Assembly: GCF_018614585.1 (NCBI RefSeq)
Contig: NZ_JAGGOI010000047.1
Span: 1-62,220, forward strand
Length of the DNA: 62,220 nt
Reading direction: 5' to 3'
Source of the DNA: Streptomyces sp. ISL-1
GTDB lineage: Bacteria; Actinomycetota; Actinomycetes; Streptomycetales; Streptomycetaceae
How positions within the stretch are numbered: position 1 is the first letter of the stretch; every line of letters starts with the position of its first letter. A program made the position numbers and the translations under genes. Positions 1 to 10,721 of the stretch are shown piece after piece. The notes below the pieces were generated by a model. That model was not told where the DNA came from, searched no databases, and saw only the letters and a list, made by a program, of their open reading frames with translations.

Positions 1-455
1 CAGCTCCAGCGCACGGGCGCGACAAGCAAAAGCTCCACGAGCCAGGCGAGCCCGTGGCCGAGCGGAGTCAGCAACTGCCGGTAGATCCACACCACCGGCA
101 CCACAAGCCCGTACGTCACCACCGGCACCAGCAGGTACCGCCACAGGGCGACCCACGGCCAGACGAGCAACGCCATTGCCAGCCACATAAGTCCATGCCC
201 GACCGGAGTCAGCACCGCCTCGTACACCCAGGCCAGCGCCCTGCCCAGCGGCCGCAGCAATATCCGCTCCAAGGCCCGGCCGCAGACGACGAGAAGGTCC
301 CACACCATCCGTACGGGAATGACCACGAGCAGCACCACGATCCGCACCGGAATGCGGATGACTGTGGTGAGACAGCCCTCACCGGGCTCGTAGTGCGCGG
401 GCGCCTGATGATTCCCGTACGTCTGAGGTGACTTCTCGAACTCCATGTCAGACAT
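1..455 (-). CDS. Partial integral membrane protein (runs off window edge)
   Basis: The minus strand is open from an ATG at 455 to the window edge with no stop, so only about 151 N-terminal residues are seen. The first ~35 residues are hydrophilic. The rest alternates hydrophobic helices with short repeats of the form LTPxGHGLxWL, seen three times in degenerate form (near LRPLGRALAW, LTPVGHGLMW and LTPLGHGLAW). This suggests a repeated membrane-hairpin architecture. I recognise no enzymatic motif and assign no function. A second in-frame ATG at 446 is an alternative start. The Shine-Dalgarno match is weak. The product is inferred to be a membrane protein of unknown role. Confidence 0.7.
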   Translation of the reverse strand, partial: MSDMEFEKSPQTYGNHQAPAHYEPGEGCLTTVIRIPVRIVVLLVVIPVRMVWDLLVVCGRALERILLRPLGRALAWVYEAVLTPVGHGLMWLAMALLVWPWVALWRYLLVPVVTYGLVVPVVWIYRQLLTPLGHGLAWLVELLLVAPVRWS

Positions 456-482
456 GACGCGTCACAGGCCCGTCCGGATCCA

Positions 483-725
483 TTACCTGCGCTTTTGGCC
501 GCGCTCGCCCTCGTAGACGCCCCCGTTGTTCTCAATCACCTTGCGGCTCTCAATCACCTTGCGCGAGCCGGTGTTGACGATGTCTCAGGTGACGAGGACC
601 CGGTCGAGGCCGAGTGCGCGGGCGTGCGGGAGGACGTCGCGCAGCATCGCGGTGGCATGACCGCGGCGGCGGGCGCTCGGCCGCACTCCGTACCAGTGCC
701 GCGATCGCGGCAGCGCAGGGTGCTG
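483..725 (-). pseudogene. GNAT acetyltransferase remnant with in-frame stop and internal duplication
   Basis: Read on the minus strand, this stretch encodes a GNAT motif A (WYGVRPSARRRGHATAML) followed by DVLPHARALGLDRVLVT, then a stop at 585-587. In the same frame the expected continuation resumes (DIVNTGSRKVIE) and runs to a stop at 483. The 15-base segment encoding RKVIE is present twice in tandem (RKVIES, RKVIEN), whereas the family has one copy before the conserved NGG-type turn. The N-terminal half is missing and the reading runs into the neighbouring NmrA-like gene's end. I read this as a decayed GCN5-related acetyltransferase. A sequencing error at the stop would not restore the missing N-terminus. 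Confidence 0.6.
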
Positions 726-738
726 GGCCGGGGTGACG

Positions 739-1482
739 CTATTGCGGCTTTGCGAGCCACTCGTCGAAGGTGGTTGGCGCGATGCGGGCGCCCTCGCCGG
801 GCAGGAGTACGTCGCCGGCCATCTCCGAACCCAGCAGCGATTGCCACGTCGGCACGAGCTTGACCGCGTGTCCGCGCGCCTCGTTGGTGCGCCGGGCCAT
901 GTCCACCAGGTCCTGCGGCTCCGGGCCGGCGACATCGCGGTAACGCCCCTGCGGTGTGCCCGTGGCGATCTCGGCGAGGATGCCGGCCGCGTCCGCGGGC
1001 GCGATCGGCTGGACGAGCAGCGGTGCGATCGTGGCGACGCCGTCCTGTTCGGTCCAACTCGTCAACGTCGCGGCGAAGTCGTGGAACTGGGTGACAGGAA
1101 CGATCGTCCACGGCACCGGGCCCTCGGTCACGAGACGCTCCTGCTCACGCTTCCCGGCGTAGTGTGCGTTGCCTTCAACACGATCAACGCCGACGATCGA
1201 GAGCAGCACGTGGTGACGGACACCGGCCCCTTCCCCGGCGGCGAGCAGGTTCCGGGTGGCGGTGCCGAAGTACGCCACCGCGTCGTCTCGGTCGGCTGCC
1301 TCGTAGCTCGTGGCGTCCACGACGGCGTCGACGCCGGTCAGGGCGGCGCCGAGGCCGTCCCCGGTGATCAGGTCCACGCCGAGTGAGCGGCTGATGCGCA
1401 CGACTTCGTGTCCGGCCAGTTCCAGGGCGGCGGCGGTGCGGGCCCCGATGTTCCCGGTTGCTCCGGCGACGGCGATGCGCAT
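739..1482 (-). CDS. NmrA-like NAD(P)-binding protein
   Basis: A 247-residue protein starting MRIAVAGATGNIG, an N-terminal glycine-rich dinucleotide-binding loop (GATGNIG, residues 7-13) typical of the atypical short-chain dehydrogenase/NmrA/NAD(P)H-binding family. A Rossmann pattern follows (VDAVVDATSYE, HHVLLSIVGVDR). Members act as NAD(P)-dependent oxidoreductases or redox sensors; the substrate cannot be told. I chose the ATG at 1482 because GGAGAG lies 8 bases upstream and the glycine motif then falls at the N-terminus; the upstream ATG at 1557 would add 25 unlikely residues. The gene is single, and the region downstream holds a GNAT remnant. Confidence 0.85.
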   Translation of the reverse strand: MRIAVAGATGNIGARTAAALELAGHEVVRISRSLGVDLITGDGLGAALTGVDAVVDATSYEAADRDDAVAYFGTATRNLLAAGEGAGVRHHVLLSIVGVDRVEGNAHYAGKREQERLVTEGPVPWTIVPVTQFHDFAATLTSWTEQDGVATIAPLLVQPIAPADAAGILAEIATGTPQGRYRDVAGPEPQDLVDMARRTNEARGHAVKLVPTWQSLLGSEMAGDVLLPGEGARIAPTTFDEWLAKPQ

Positions 1483-1498
1483 GGTGTTCTCTCCTCTG

Positions 1499-1924
1499 TC
1501 ACTCGGGCTGCCACTCATCTTTCCCACGCTGTCGGCATGCGTGGGGTGGGCGGTCACGGGTGCAGGCCTCCCTCAGCGTCGCCCTCAGAGGCCGAGATCG
1601 CATCCCGTGACTGCAGGGAGTCAAGAACGACCCGCTGCCCCTTCGGTTTGCCGTCCATCGACGCCCAGCCGAACGGCAAGGCAGATCAGATCGCACTTCA
1701 TGACGCCGTGAGCTGCGGAAAGAGGATGTGACGCAGGTTCTCGGACCCACTCGACCTCGGACTGAACGCCCGAAGATCCCAGGCGGCGGCAGCGGCGTTC
1801 TCGGGGTATCCCGTACGCACCGCTGTCGCCTGCCCCGGACGCCGAGCACACTCAGCACCACGGCCGCCGCTTCCTCGCTGGTGCCGGCCAAGGCATCGGT
1901 GATGCGCCGCAGCGCCTCACTCAC
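1499..1924 (-). pseudogene. Truncated or decayed ORF coupled to the radical SAM gene
   Basis: A GTG at 1922-1924 follows the radical SAM stop codon with a one-base gap, as expected for a translationally coupled downstream gene. The first ~28 residues (start MSEALRRITDALAG, then an alanine- and valine-rich helix) look like genuine protein. Downstream composition turns arginine- and cysteine-rich with no recognisable fold, as in a shadow frame. I infer that the original coupled gene lost its body in the rearrangement that also left the GNAT remnant. The 1483-1925 interval otherwise shows no gene. The family is not recognised. Confidence 0.35.
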
Positions 1925-1925
1925 G

Positions 1926-3875
<1,950 letters not shown>

Positions 3876-3927
3876 CGTGGCGTCTCTCGTGAGCGGGCAA
3901 GGGTGACCATCAAGGCTACCCCGGCGC

Positions 3928-5454
3928 TCAGCCGGTCAGATCCGCCCGGAGTTTCGGGGCGGACGCCTCCTTCCACACCTCCGGAAGTTCCGCCTCCCGT
4001 TGCGCGGCCTGTGTCTCCTCCCGCCCGTACAGCAGGCCCCAGGTGAAGGCGGACTCCCCCGCCGCATGCGCCTGGATCGCGAGATTGCGCAGGGCTTCGC
4101 GGGCCACGACGCTGTCCTGGTGGTCGCCGAGCACCGTCTGCACGGCCTTCATCCGCTTGGCGAACTTCTTGGCCGCCTTGCCGAGCGCGGGCGTCGCCGC
4201 CTCTCCCGCGTACCGGGCGCGTTTGGCGGCCTTGCGGGCGTCGTGCATGGCCAGGTCCCGCTCCTCGCCCGGGGGCAGCTCCAGGGCGTGGTCGATCCGG
4301 GCGGCCAGCCGGTCGTAGTCCTTCAGGACCGCCTTGGGGAGCACCCTGGCGGGCGCGCCGCGCGCCGTCTTCAGTAGCGGCGGGTCGCTGAGCAGTGCGT
4401 CAAGCGAATCCAGGAGGGAGAGGTAGCGCTCGGTGTCGAGTGCGGCGAGGGCCTTGCGCCGGGCTTCGGAGCCACGGGCGACGCTCCAGATCTGCAGCCG
4501 GCCGAGCACCGGGCCGAGCAGCAGGGTCCTGGGCACCTCGTCGATCCGCGACTGCAGCCGCTCGGTGAGCACCTCCTGGTCGCGCGCGACTCCCAGCTCG
4601 CCCGCGAGCCACTTGAGCTCGTCGCCGATCGGGTCGGTGACGGTCCGGTCGAGGATCTTCCGGAACGTCTTGAAAGCGCTGCGCATCCGTCGTGTGGCGA
4701 CCCGCATCTGATGCACCGCGTCGGGCAGGTCACGGCGTACGCCGGGGTCGTACGCGAGCAGCGCGTCGGCCTGTTCCCGCAGGTAGGCGAGGACGTACTC
4801 GCCGGAGGTCTGCGGGGGCTGCGGGGCGGGGGGCGTGGCCCGCTCGTCCGCCTCGGGGGCGGTCTCCGCCAGCGCCCTGGCCAGCTTCGACGGCGACTTC
4901 GCCGGGCGTACGCCCGCCTTGCGGAGCTTCTTGTCGATCGCGTCGAGGATGGACGGATCCGCGTCGTCGCCGAGCTCCACCTCGATCTCGGTCCACCTTG
5001 CCTTGCGGCCGCCGTCGGTGAGGCGTTCCGCCCGGACCGCGTCCTTGCTCAGTTCGGCCAGCAGCGAGCCGTCCGCGTCGACCAGGTGGCGTACCTCCCT
5101 GGAGGTGCGCAGGCGCACCTCGGGCGTGAGTTCGGCGTCCCTGGTGCGGGCGCGGGCCAGGCTCTGAAGGCTGCTCGGGACCGTGTCGGACAGGGGTGCG
5201 CTGATCTCGTCCCGTACGCCGGGGGCGATGGGGAGCTTGAGGTGCCAGCCGGCGTCCGTGCCGCCGGTCCTGCGGCGCAGGGTGATGGCGGCGGCGGCGA
5301 GGCGCAGGTCGGCGGTGTCGTAGTAGACGGCATCGAGCTCGGCGACGCCCTTGTCGTGGACTGCCGATACTCCTGGGATCCCGGTCAGGTCCGGGAGCCG
5401 GGTGTCCGGTGTGGCCTCGTACTTCCGCTCGATCTCACGCTTCGTATCCGCCAT
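3928..5454 (-). CDS. CYTH and CHAD domain protein
   Basis: A 508-residue two-domain protein. The N-terminal ~200 residues form a CYTH triphosphate-tunnel domain opening with the signature EIERKYE (ExExK pattern) at residues 7-13. Residues ~220-500 form a CHAD domain, a histidine-rich helical bundle (DAVHQMRVATRRMRSAFKTF, then MHDARKAAKRARYAGE). CYTH enzymes act on triphosphates or inorganic polyphosphate and CHAD domains bind polyphosphate, so a role in polyphosphate metabolism or sensing is likely; the exact substrate is inferred. It lies between rodA and the radical SAM gene on the same strand, so co-transcription is possible. Confidence 0.9.
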   Translation of the reverse strand: MADTKREIERKYEATPDTRLPDLTGIPGVSAVHDKGVAELDAVYYDTADLRLAAAAITLRRRTGGTDAGWHLKLPIAPGVRDEISAPLSDTVPSSLQSLARARTRDAELTPEVRLRTSREVRHLVDADGSLLAELSKDAVRAERLTDGGRKARWTEIEVELGDDADPSILDAIDKKLRKAGVRPAKSPSKLARALAETAPEADERATPPAPQPPQTSGEYVLAYLREQADALLAYDPGVRRDLPDAVHQMRVATRRMRSAFKTFRKILDRTVTDPIGDELKWLAGELGVARDQEVLTERLQSRIDEVPRTLLLGPVLGRLQIWSVARGSEARRKALAALDTERYLSLLDSLDALLSDPPLLKTARGAPARVLPKAVLKDYDRLAARIDHALELPPGEERDLAMHDARKAAKRARYAGEAATPALGKAAKKFAKRMKAVQTVLGDHQDSVVAREALRNLAIQAHAAGESAFTWGLLYGREETQAAQREAELPEVWKEASAPKLRADLTG

Positions 5455-5504
5455 GAACCGAATCTAGTTGCCTGGAGGCCTCCGTGGCATCCCCACGCGT
5501 TCAC

Positions 5505-6707
5505 CTACGCGGTTATCGGCCGCTGCACACGGATCGACTGGAGCAGCCCGATCGCGATCCAGACCGCGAACATCGAGGTGCCTCCGTACGAGACGAACGG
5601 TAGCGGCAGGCCCGCCACCGGCATGATCCCCAGCGTCATCCCGATGTTCTCGAAGGCCTGGAAGGCGAACCAGGCGATGATCCCGGCGGCCACGATCGTT
5701 CCGTACAGCTCGGTCGTCTCGCGTGCGATGCGGCAGGCGCGCCACAGGACGACGCCGAGCAGCAGCAGGATCAGGCCCGCTCCCAGGAAGCCCAGTTCCT
5801 CGCCCGCGACTGTGAAGACGAAGTCCGTCTGCTGCTCGGGGACGAACTGGCCGGTGGTCTGGGAGCCTTTGAACAGGCCCGTGCCGGTCAGCCCGCCCGA
5901 TCCGATCGCGATCCGCGCCTGGTTGGTGTTGTAGCCGACGCCGGCCGGGTCCAGCTCCGGGTTGGCGAACGCCGCGAAGCGGTTGATCTGGTACTCGTCC
6001 AGCAGCCCGAGCGCGGTGACCGTCACGGCACCGATGACGCCGGCGCCGATCAGCCCGAGGATCCAGCGGTTGGACGCGCCGGAGGCGAGCAGCACCCCGA
6101 GCACGATCACCGCCATCACCATCACCGAGCCGAGGTCGGGCATCAGCATGACGATCACCATCGGCAGGACCGCGAAGCCCAGGGATTTGGCGACTGTCCG
6201 GTGGTCGGGGTGTTGCTGGTCGCCGGCGTCCACGCGCGCGGCCAGCAGCATGGCCATCGCCAGAATGATCGTGATCTTCACGAATTCCGAGGGCTGGAGT
6301 GAGAAGCCGCCGCCGATCACGATCCACGCGTGCGCGCCGTTGATGGTCGCGCCGAGCGGCGTGAGCACCAGCAGGACGAGCACGACGGAGAGTCCGTACA
6401 GCACCGGGACCGCGCCGCGCAGGGTGCGGTGCCCGAGCCAGATCGTGCCGATCATCAGCACGATGCCGATACCGGTGTTGAGGGCGTGGCGGAAGAAGAA
6501 GTAGTACGGGTCGCCCTGGTTCAGCGCGGTGCGGTTGCGGGTCGCCGACCACACCAGCAGCGTGCCCACGAGGGACAGCGCGATCGCGGACAGCAGCAGT
6601 GGCCAGTCGAGTTTGCGCAGTACGGAGTCGCGGGCCGACAGCTGCGACCACAGGCCGCCGCGCTGGGGCCCGTATCCGGAGACGGAGAAGCCATTCGTGC
6701 CGGCCAT
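5505..6707 (-). CDS. rodA: RodA/FtsW-family peptidoglycan glycosyltransferase
   Basis: A 400-residue polytopic membrane protein with about ten hydrophobic segments and SEDS-family signatures (LQPSEFVKI; SGGLTGTGLFKGSQ; FVPEQQTDFVFTVAGEELGF). SEDS proteins polymerise lipid II glycan strands and pair with a class B penicillin-binding protein. Here the partner gene mrdA ends only three bases upstream, supporting a RodA-PBP2 elongation pair; in streptomycetes this cluster is linked to spore-wall synthesis and shape. The ATG at 6707 gives an N-terminal cytoplasmic tail of ~30 residues. It is the last gene of the mreB-C-D-mrdA-rodA block and ends with TAG at 5505. Confidence 0.95.
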   Translation of the reverse strand: MAGTNGFSVSGYGPQRGGLWSQLSARDSVLRKLDWPLLLSAIALSLVGTLLVWSATRNRTALNQGDPYYFFFRHALNTGIGIVLMIGTIWLGHRTLRGAVPVLYGLSVVLVLLVLTPLGATINGAHAWIVIGGGFSLQPSEFVKITIILAMAMLLAARVDAGDQQHPDHRTVAKSLGFAVLPMVIVMLMPDLGSVMVMAVIVLGVLLASGASNRWILGLIGAGVIGAVTVTALGLLDEYQINRFAAFANPELDPAGVGYNTNQARIAIGSGGLTGTGLFKGSQTTGQFVPEQQTDFVFTVAGEELGFLGAGLILLLLGVVLWRACRIARETTELYGTIVAAGIIAWFAFQAFENIGMTLGIMPVAGLPLPFVSYGGTSMFAVWIAIGLLQSIRVQRPITA

Positions 6708-6710
6708 GGC

Positions 6711-8879
6711 TCAGTCCCTCCGCGCGGGAGCGCCCGCGAGCTGCTGGTCCTCGGCCGGAGGCTCCTCTTCGGCCGGTTTGTACGGCTCGATCTCGGGGGC
6801 TTCGATGGAGCCGTCCCGTTCGATCTTCGGCAGTGCCGTCTGCGGCTTGGGCAGCAGGGCCTTCTTCAGGTCCTGACCGCCCTTCTCGTCGAGTCCGTAC
6901 ATCGCCTCGTAGATCTTGCGCACGGCCGGTCCCGAGGCACCGGATCCGGTACCGCCCTGGGCGATCGTCATGATGATCGTGTAGTCCTCGGTGTAGGAGA
7001 CGAACCAGGAGGTCGTCTGCTTGCCGTAGACCTCGGCGGTACCCGTCTTGGCGTGCATCGGGATTTCGTCCTGCGGCCAGCCGCCGAAGCGCCAGGCGGC
7101 CGATCCCCGGGTGGTGACTCCCGCGAGGGCTTTGTCGATCTGCGAACGGGTCCGGGCGTCCATGGGCAGCTTGCCGTGGGACTTCGGCTTGATCTCCTGG
7201 ACGGATTTGCCGTCCGCGCTGATCACGGCCTTGCCGATGGTGGGGTTGTACAGGGTGCCGCCGTTGGCGATGGCCGAGTAGATCGTGGCCATCTGGATCG
7301 GAGTGACGAGGATGTCGCCCTGGCCGATGGAGTAGTTGACGGAGTCACCGGCGCGCATCCGGTTGCCTTCGAGGCAGTTCTCGTACGCGATCTTCTCGAC
7401 GTAGTCGCCGTTCTTCTTGCCCTGCTTGCACCAGCTGTCCTTGTTGGCCTCCCAGAAGCTCTGCTTCCACTGGCGGTCGGGGACGCGGCCCCTGACCTCG
7501 TTGGGGAGGTCGATGCCGGTCTCCTTGCCGAGGCCGAACTGGTGGGCGGTCTTGTAGAACCAGTCGTTCGTGTGTTTCTTCGGCTTGATGCCGCCGTCCT
7601 TCTGCCACTCCCGGTGGGCGAGACCGTAGAAGACGGTGTCGCAGGAGACCTCCAGGGCCCTGCCGAGGTTGATGCTGCCGTAGCCCTTGGACTCGAAGTT
7701 CTTGAAGACCTGGCCGCCGACGGAGTACGAGCTGGGGCAGGGGTAGCCGCCGTTGAAGGGGTAGCCCGCGTTGACCGCCGCGGTCGAGGAGACGACCTTG
7801 AAGATCGAGCCGGGCGCGGCCTGGCCCTGGATCGCGCGGTTCAGCAGCGGGTAGTTGGAGTCCTTGCCGGTGAGCTTGGCGTAGTCCTTGCCGGAGATGC
7901 CGCCGACCCAGGAGTTGGGGTCGTACGTCGGCTGGGAGGCCATCGAGACGATCCGGCCGGTCTTGTTCTCCATCACCACGACGGCGCCGGCGTCCGCCTT
8001 GTACTTCTCGCCGGTGTTTCTGTCGAGTTCCTGGCGGGCGGCCTTCATCGCCTTGCTGAGCTCGTACTCCGCGACTCCCTGCACCCGTGCGTCGATCGAG
8101 GTCACGAGGTTGGCGCCGGGCTGCGCCTCGTCCTTGGCGGCCTGGCCGATGACCCGGCCGAGGTTGTCGACCTCGTAGCGGGTGACTCCGGCCTTGCCGC
8201 GCAGCTCCTTGTCGTAGGTGCGCTCGATGCCCGAGCGGCCCACCTGGTCGGAGCGCAGGAACGGCGAGTCGGTGTCCTTGGCCTTGGTGATCTCCTCGTC
8301 GGTGACGGGTGAGAGATAGCCGAGGACCTGGGCGGTGTTGGACTCGCCGGGTCCGGTGTAACGGCGTACGGCGGTGGGCTCGGCGGTGATGCCGGGGAAG
8401 TGCTCGGCGCGTTCGCGGATCTGCAGGGCCTGTTGGGTGGTGGCCTCGTCGGTGACCGGGATCGGCTGGTAGGGCGAGCCGTTCCAGCAGGGCTGCGGGG
8501 TCTTGGCGTCGCAGAGCCTGACCTTGTCCATGACGTCCTTCGGCTTCATGCCGAGTACGCCCGCGAGGCGGGTGAGGACGCCTTTGCCGTCGTCCTTCAT
8601 CTTCATCAGCTCGGTGCGGGACGCGGAGACGACCAGGCGGGTCTCGTTGTCGGCGAGCGGGATGCCACGGGCGTCGAGGATCGAGCCGCGGACGGCGGGC
8701 TGGACGACCTGCTGGACGTGGTTGTTCTTCGCCTCGTCGGTGTACTCCTGGCCGTTGCGGATCTGGATGTACCAGAGGCGCCCGCCGAGGGTGAGGAAGA
8801 GGGAGAAGACCAGTACCTGGATGACGACGAGCCGGATCTGGACACGGGGGGTCCGCCCGGTCTCCGGAATGTTGCTCAC
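6711..8879 (-). CDS. mrdA: Penicillin-binding protein 2 (class B transpeptidase)
   Basis: A 722-residue protein with one N-terminal membrane anchor (residues ~15-35), a PBP dimerisation/pedestal region, and a transpeptidase domain with all three active-site motifs: SxxK at S358-K361 (SIFK), SxN-type S412-C413-D414, and KTG at 611-613. It cross-links peptidoglycan outside the membrane during elongation or sporulation. The start is a GTG at 8879 with GAGGGGG upstream. mreD ends 16 bases before it and rodA starts 3 bases after it, indicating one operon. The C-terminal ~40 residues are charged and proline-rich, as in actinobacterial PBP2. Confidence 0.95.
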   Translation of the reverse strand: MSNIPETGRTPRVQIRLVVIQVLVFSLFLTLGGRLWYIQIRNGQEYTDEAKNNHVQQVVQPAVRGSILDARGIPLADNETRLVVSASRTELMKMKDDGKGVLTRLAGVLGMKPKDVMDKVRLCDAKTPQPCWNGSPYQPIPVTDEATTQQALQIRERAEHFPGITAEPTAVRRYTGPGESNTAQVLGYLSPVTDEEITKAKDTDSPFLRSDQVGRSGIERTYDKELRGKAGVTRYEVDNLGRVIGQAAKDEAQPGANLVTSIDARVQGVAEYELSKAMKAARQELDRNTGEKYKADAGAVVVMENKTGRIVSMASQPTYDPNSWVGGISGKDYAKLTGKDSNYPLLNRAIQGQAAPGSIFKVVSSTAAVNAGYPFNGGYPCPSSYSVGGQVFKNFESKGYGSINLGRALEVSCDTVFYGLAHREWQKDGGIKPKKHTNDWFYKTAHQFGLGKETGIDLPNEVRGRVPDRQWKQSFWEANKDSWCKQGKKNGDYVEKIAYENCLEGNRMRAGDSVNYSIGQGDILVTPIQMATIYSAIANGGTLYNPTIGKAVISADGKSVQEIKPKSHGKLPMDARTRSQIDKALAGVTTRGSAAWRFGGWPQDEIPMHAKTGTAEVYGKQTTSWFVSYTEDYTIIMTIAQGGTGSGASGPAVRKIYEAMYGLDEKGGQDLKKALLPKPQTALPKIERDGSIEAPEIEPYKPAEEEPPAEDQQLAGAPARRD

Positions 8880-8895
8880 GCTGGTGCCCCCTCGA

Positions 8896-9567
8896 TCACA
8901 GTCGCTTGACTCCCTTTATGCGCACGGCCCGCGCCGCTCGCGACCTGGCTGCTTTGGCTCGCATTCCGCCGCGCTGCTTGCCGATGCGCAGGCCGGTGCC
9001 GGAGGAGAGCCAGCGGGCGGCGGCGTCGCCACCGCTTCTGGTGCTCGGGCTGTCGGCGAGCGGATTGCTCTCGGCGCGTCTGGCGAGGGCCATGATGAGC
9101 GGCACTGTGAAGGGCGCGAGGAGCAGGTCGTATACGGCGGCCGTGAACAGCAGGCTGCCCAGGCCCACATGGCGGGCGGCGGTGTCGCCGACGAGCGCGC
9201 CCACGCCCGCGTACAGCAGCGTCGAGCAGATGGCGGCCCCGACGACCACGGCCATCGGTCCGGTGGCCGACTTGAGCTGGCCGTTGTCGGGGCGCACCAG
9301 GCCCGCGAGGTAGCCGATCACGCAGAGCACGAGTGCGTAGCGCCCGGCGGCGTGGTCGGCGGGCGGGGCGAGGTCGGCGAGCAGGCCCGCGCCGAAGCCG
9401 ATGAAGGCGCCGGCCATGTGCCCGTATACGAGGGCGAGTCCGAGGACGACGAGCAGCAGCAGGTCGGGGACGGCACCGGGGAGTTGGAGGCGGGCGAGGA
9501 TGGAGACCTGGATGACGAGGGCGACCACGACGAGTGTCGTGGAGAGCAGCATCCGGTTGAAGCGCAT
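8896..9567 (-). CDS. mreD: Rod shape-determining protein MreD
   Basis: A 223-residue protein with a short N-terminal tail and five or six hydrophobic helices (opening MRFNRMLLSTTLVVVALVIQ; later VYGHMAGAFIGFGAGLLADL), matching MreD. MreD links the cytoplasmic MreB filament with the extracytoplasmic MreC scaffold. The C-terminal ~60 residues are basic and rich in serine, glycine and arginine (ending RAVRIKGVKRL), a common actinobacterial extension. It follows mreC by 13 bases and precedes mrdA by 16, so it is co-transcribed. Confidence 0.92.
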   Translation of the reverse strand: MRFNRMLLSTTLVVVALVIQVSILARLQLPGAVPDLLLLVVLGLALVYGHMAGAFIGFGAGLLADLAPPADHAAGRYALVLCVIGYLAGLVRPDNGQLKSATGPMAVVVGAAICSTLLYAGVGALVGDTAARHVGLGSLLFTAAVYDLLLAPFTVPLIMALARRAESNPLADSPSTRSGGDAAARWLSSGTGLRIGKQRGGMRAKAARSRAARAVRIKGVKRL

Positions 9568-9580
9568 GACGGATCAGCTC

Positions 9581-10576
9581 CTACTCGACGTTCGGGTCGC
9601 TGGCGTTCGCGTCGGCCGCCGGATCCTGGGCGTCGCCCTGGATCTGCTCGCCGCCCTCGCCGTCCGCGGACGGGGTGACCGTCACCGTGACCGTGGGTGT
9701 GGGCCTGGGGGCGGCGGGCTTGGGCGGCAGGACCGTGTCGCGCGGATCGGACCTGGGCGCCATGACGACGACACCGACGATGTCGAGCTTGGTGAAGCCG
9801 ACGTACGGGCGGACGTAGATGTTCCGGGTGAGGTCACCGCCGGAGGGGTCGACGCGGACGACCTCGCCGACCGGGACGCCGGGCACGAACGGCTTGTCGG
9901 CCTGCGAGCCGAAGGTGACGAGCCGGTCGCCGTTCTTCACCTTGGCCTTGCCATTGAGCAGTTGCACGGAGAGCGGGCGGTCGCCCTGGCCGGTGGCGAA
10001 GCCCAGTTCGTCGGTCTTCTCCATCCGGGTGCCGACCGTGAAGTCCGGGTCGGTGGCGAGCAGTACGGTCGCGGTGTTGGGGCCGACCGTGGTGATCCGG
10101 CCGACAAGTCCGTCGCCATTGAGGACGGTCATGTCGCGCTGGATGCCGTCGTTGGAGCCGACGTCGATGGTGACCGTCCAGGAGAAGCCCTGGGCCGCTC
10201 CGATGGCGATGACCTCGGCGCCCTTGATGCCGTACTGTCCCGCGCCCGCCTTCTTGAGCATGTTGTCCAGCTCGCGCACCCGGCTGCGGTTGCGGTCGTC
10301 GCTGCCGAGCTTGGCCTTCAGCGTGGCGTTCTCGCGCTCCAGTTCGCCGATGCGGTCGTGACGCCGGCCCGAGTCACGGACGGCTCCGATGGCATTGCCT
10401 ATCGGGTCGACCGCTGTCGCGACGCCGTTCTCGACGGGTCCGAAGACCGTTGCGGCGGCCTGCCGGGCGCCGTCGACCGGTGACTCCTCGCCTCCGCGGA
10501 TGTCCACCGTGATCAAAGCGAACGCGATGGCGATCAGCAGCACCAGGAGCAGCCGGCTCTCTCGTGTGTCCCTCAC
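9581..10576 (-). CDS. mreC: Rod shape-determining protein MreC
   Basis: A 331-residue protein: short cytoplasmic N-terminus, one membrane helix (residues ~8-25, LLLVLLIAIAFALITV), a coiled coil at ~75-110 (DRIGELERENATLKAKL), then the double beta-barrel MreC domain (GAAQGFSWTVTIDVGSNDGI; GLVGRITTVGPNTATVLL). The tail after ~residue 285 is proline- and acid-rich and probably disordered. The start is a GTG at 10576 with GAGGAAGG upstream at a slightly long spacing. mreB lies 145 bases upstream, separated by a strong hairpin (10665-10692) that may attenuate readthrough from mreB. Confidence 0.93.
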   Translation of the reverse strand: MRDTRESRLLLVLLIAIAFALITVDIRGGEESPVDGARQAAATVFGPVENGVATAVDPIGNAIGAVRDSGRRHDRIGELERENATLKAKLGSDDRNRSRVRELDNMLKKAGAGQYGIKGAEVIAIGAAQGFSWTVTIDVGSNDGIQRDMTVLNGDGLVGRITTVGPNTATVLLATDPDFTVGTRMEKTDELGFATGQGDRPLSVQLLNGKAKVKNGDRLVTFGSQADKPFVPGVPVGEVVRVDPSGGDLTRNIYVRPYVGFTKLDIVGVVVMAPRSDPRDTVLPPKPAAPRPTPTVTVTVTPSADGEGGEQIQGDAQDPAADANASDPNVE

Positions 10577-10664
10577 GTGCGACGGCCGTGCCTTCCTCGT
10601 AGGAATGTTGATGTCTGTATATCAACGATCCGCCACACGGGTTGGCAGGCACCCGTATGGGGGT

Positions 10665-10692
10665 CCCCCTACGCCCGCCGGGGCGTAGGGGG
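10665..10692 (-). terminator. 12-bp perfect hairpin between mreB and mreC
   Basis: Arms 10665-10676 and 10681-10692 are perfectly complementary with a GCCG loop. It lies 29 bases beyond the mreB stop codon on the minus strand and 89 bases before the mreC start. There is no U tract, as usual for streptomycete terminators. It could partly uncouple mreB from mreCD-mrdA-rodA expression. Confidence 0.6.
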
Positions 10693-10721
10693 AGGTTTCG
10701 ATCCGCATGCCCGCCGCCGCG

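Noticed and set aside
54..431. Plus-strand open frame rich in H, P, Q and R
   Set aside because: The opposite strand encodes a membrane protein with helix periodicity and repeats; this frame is its shadow.
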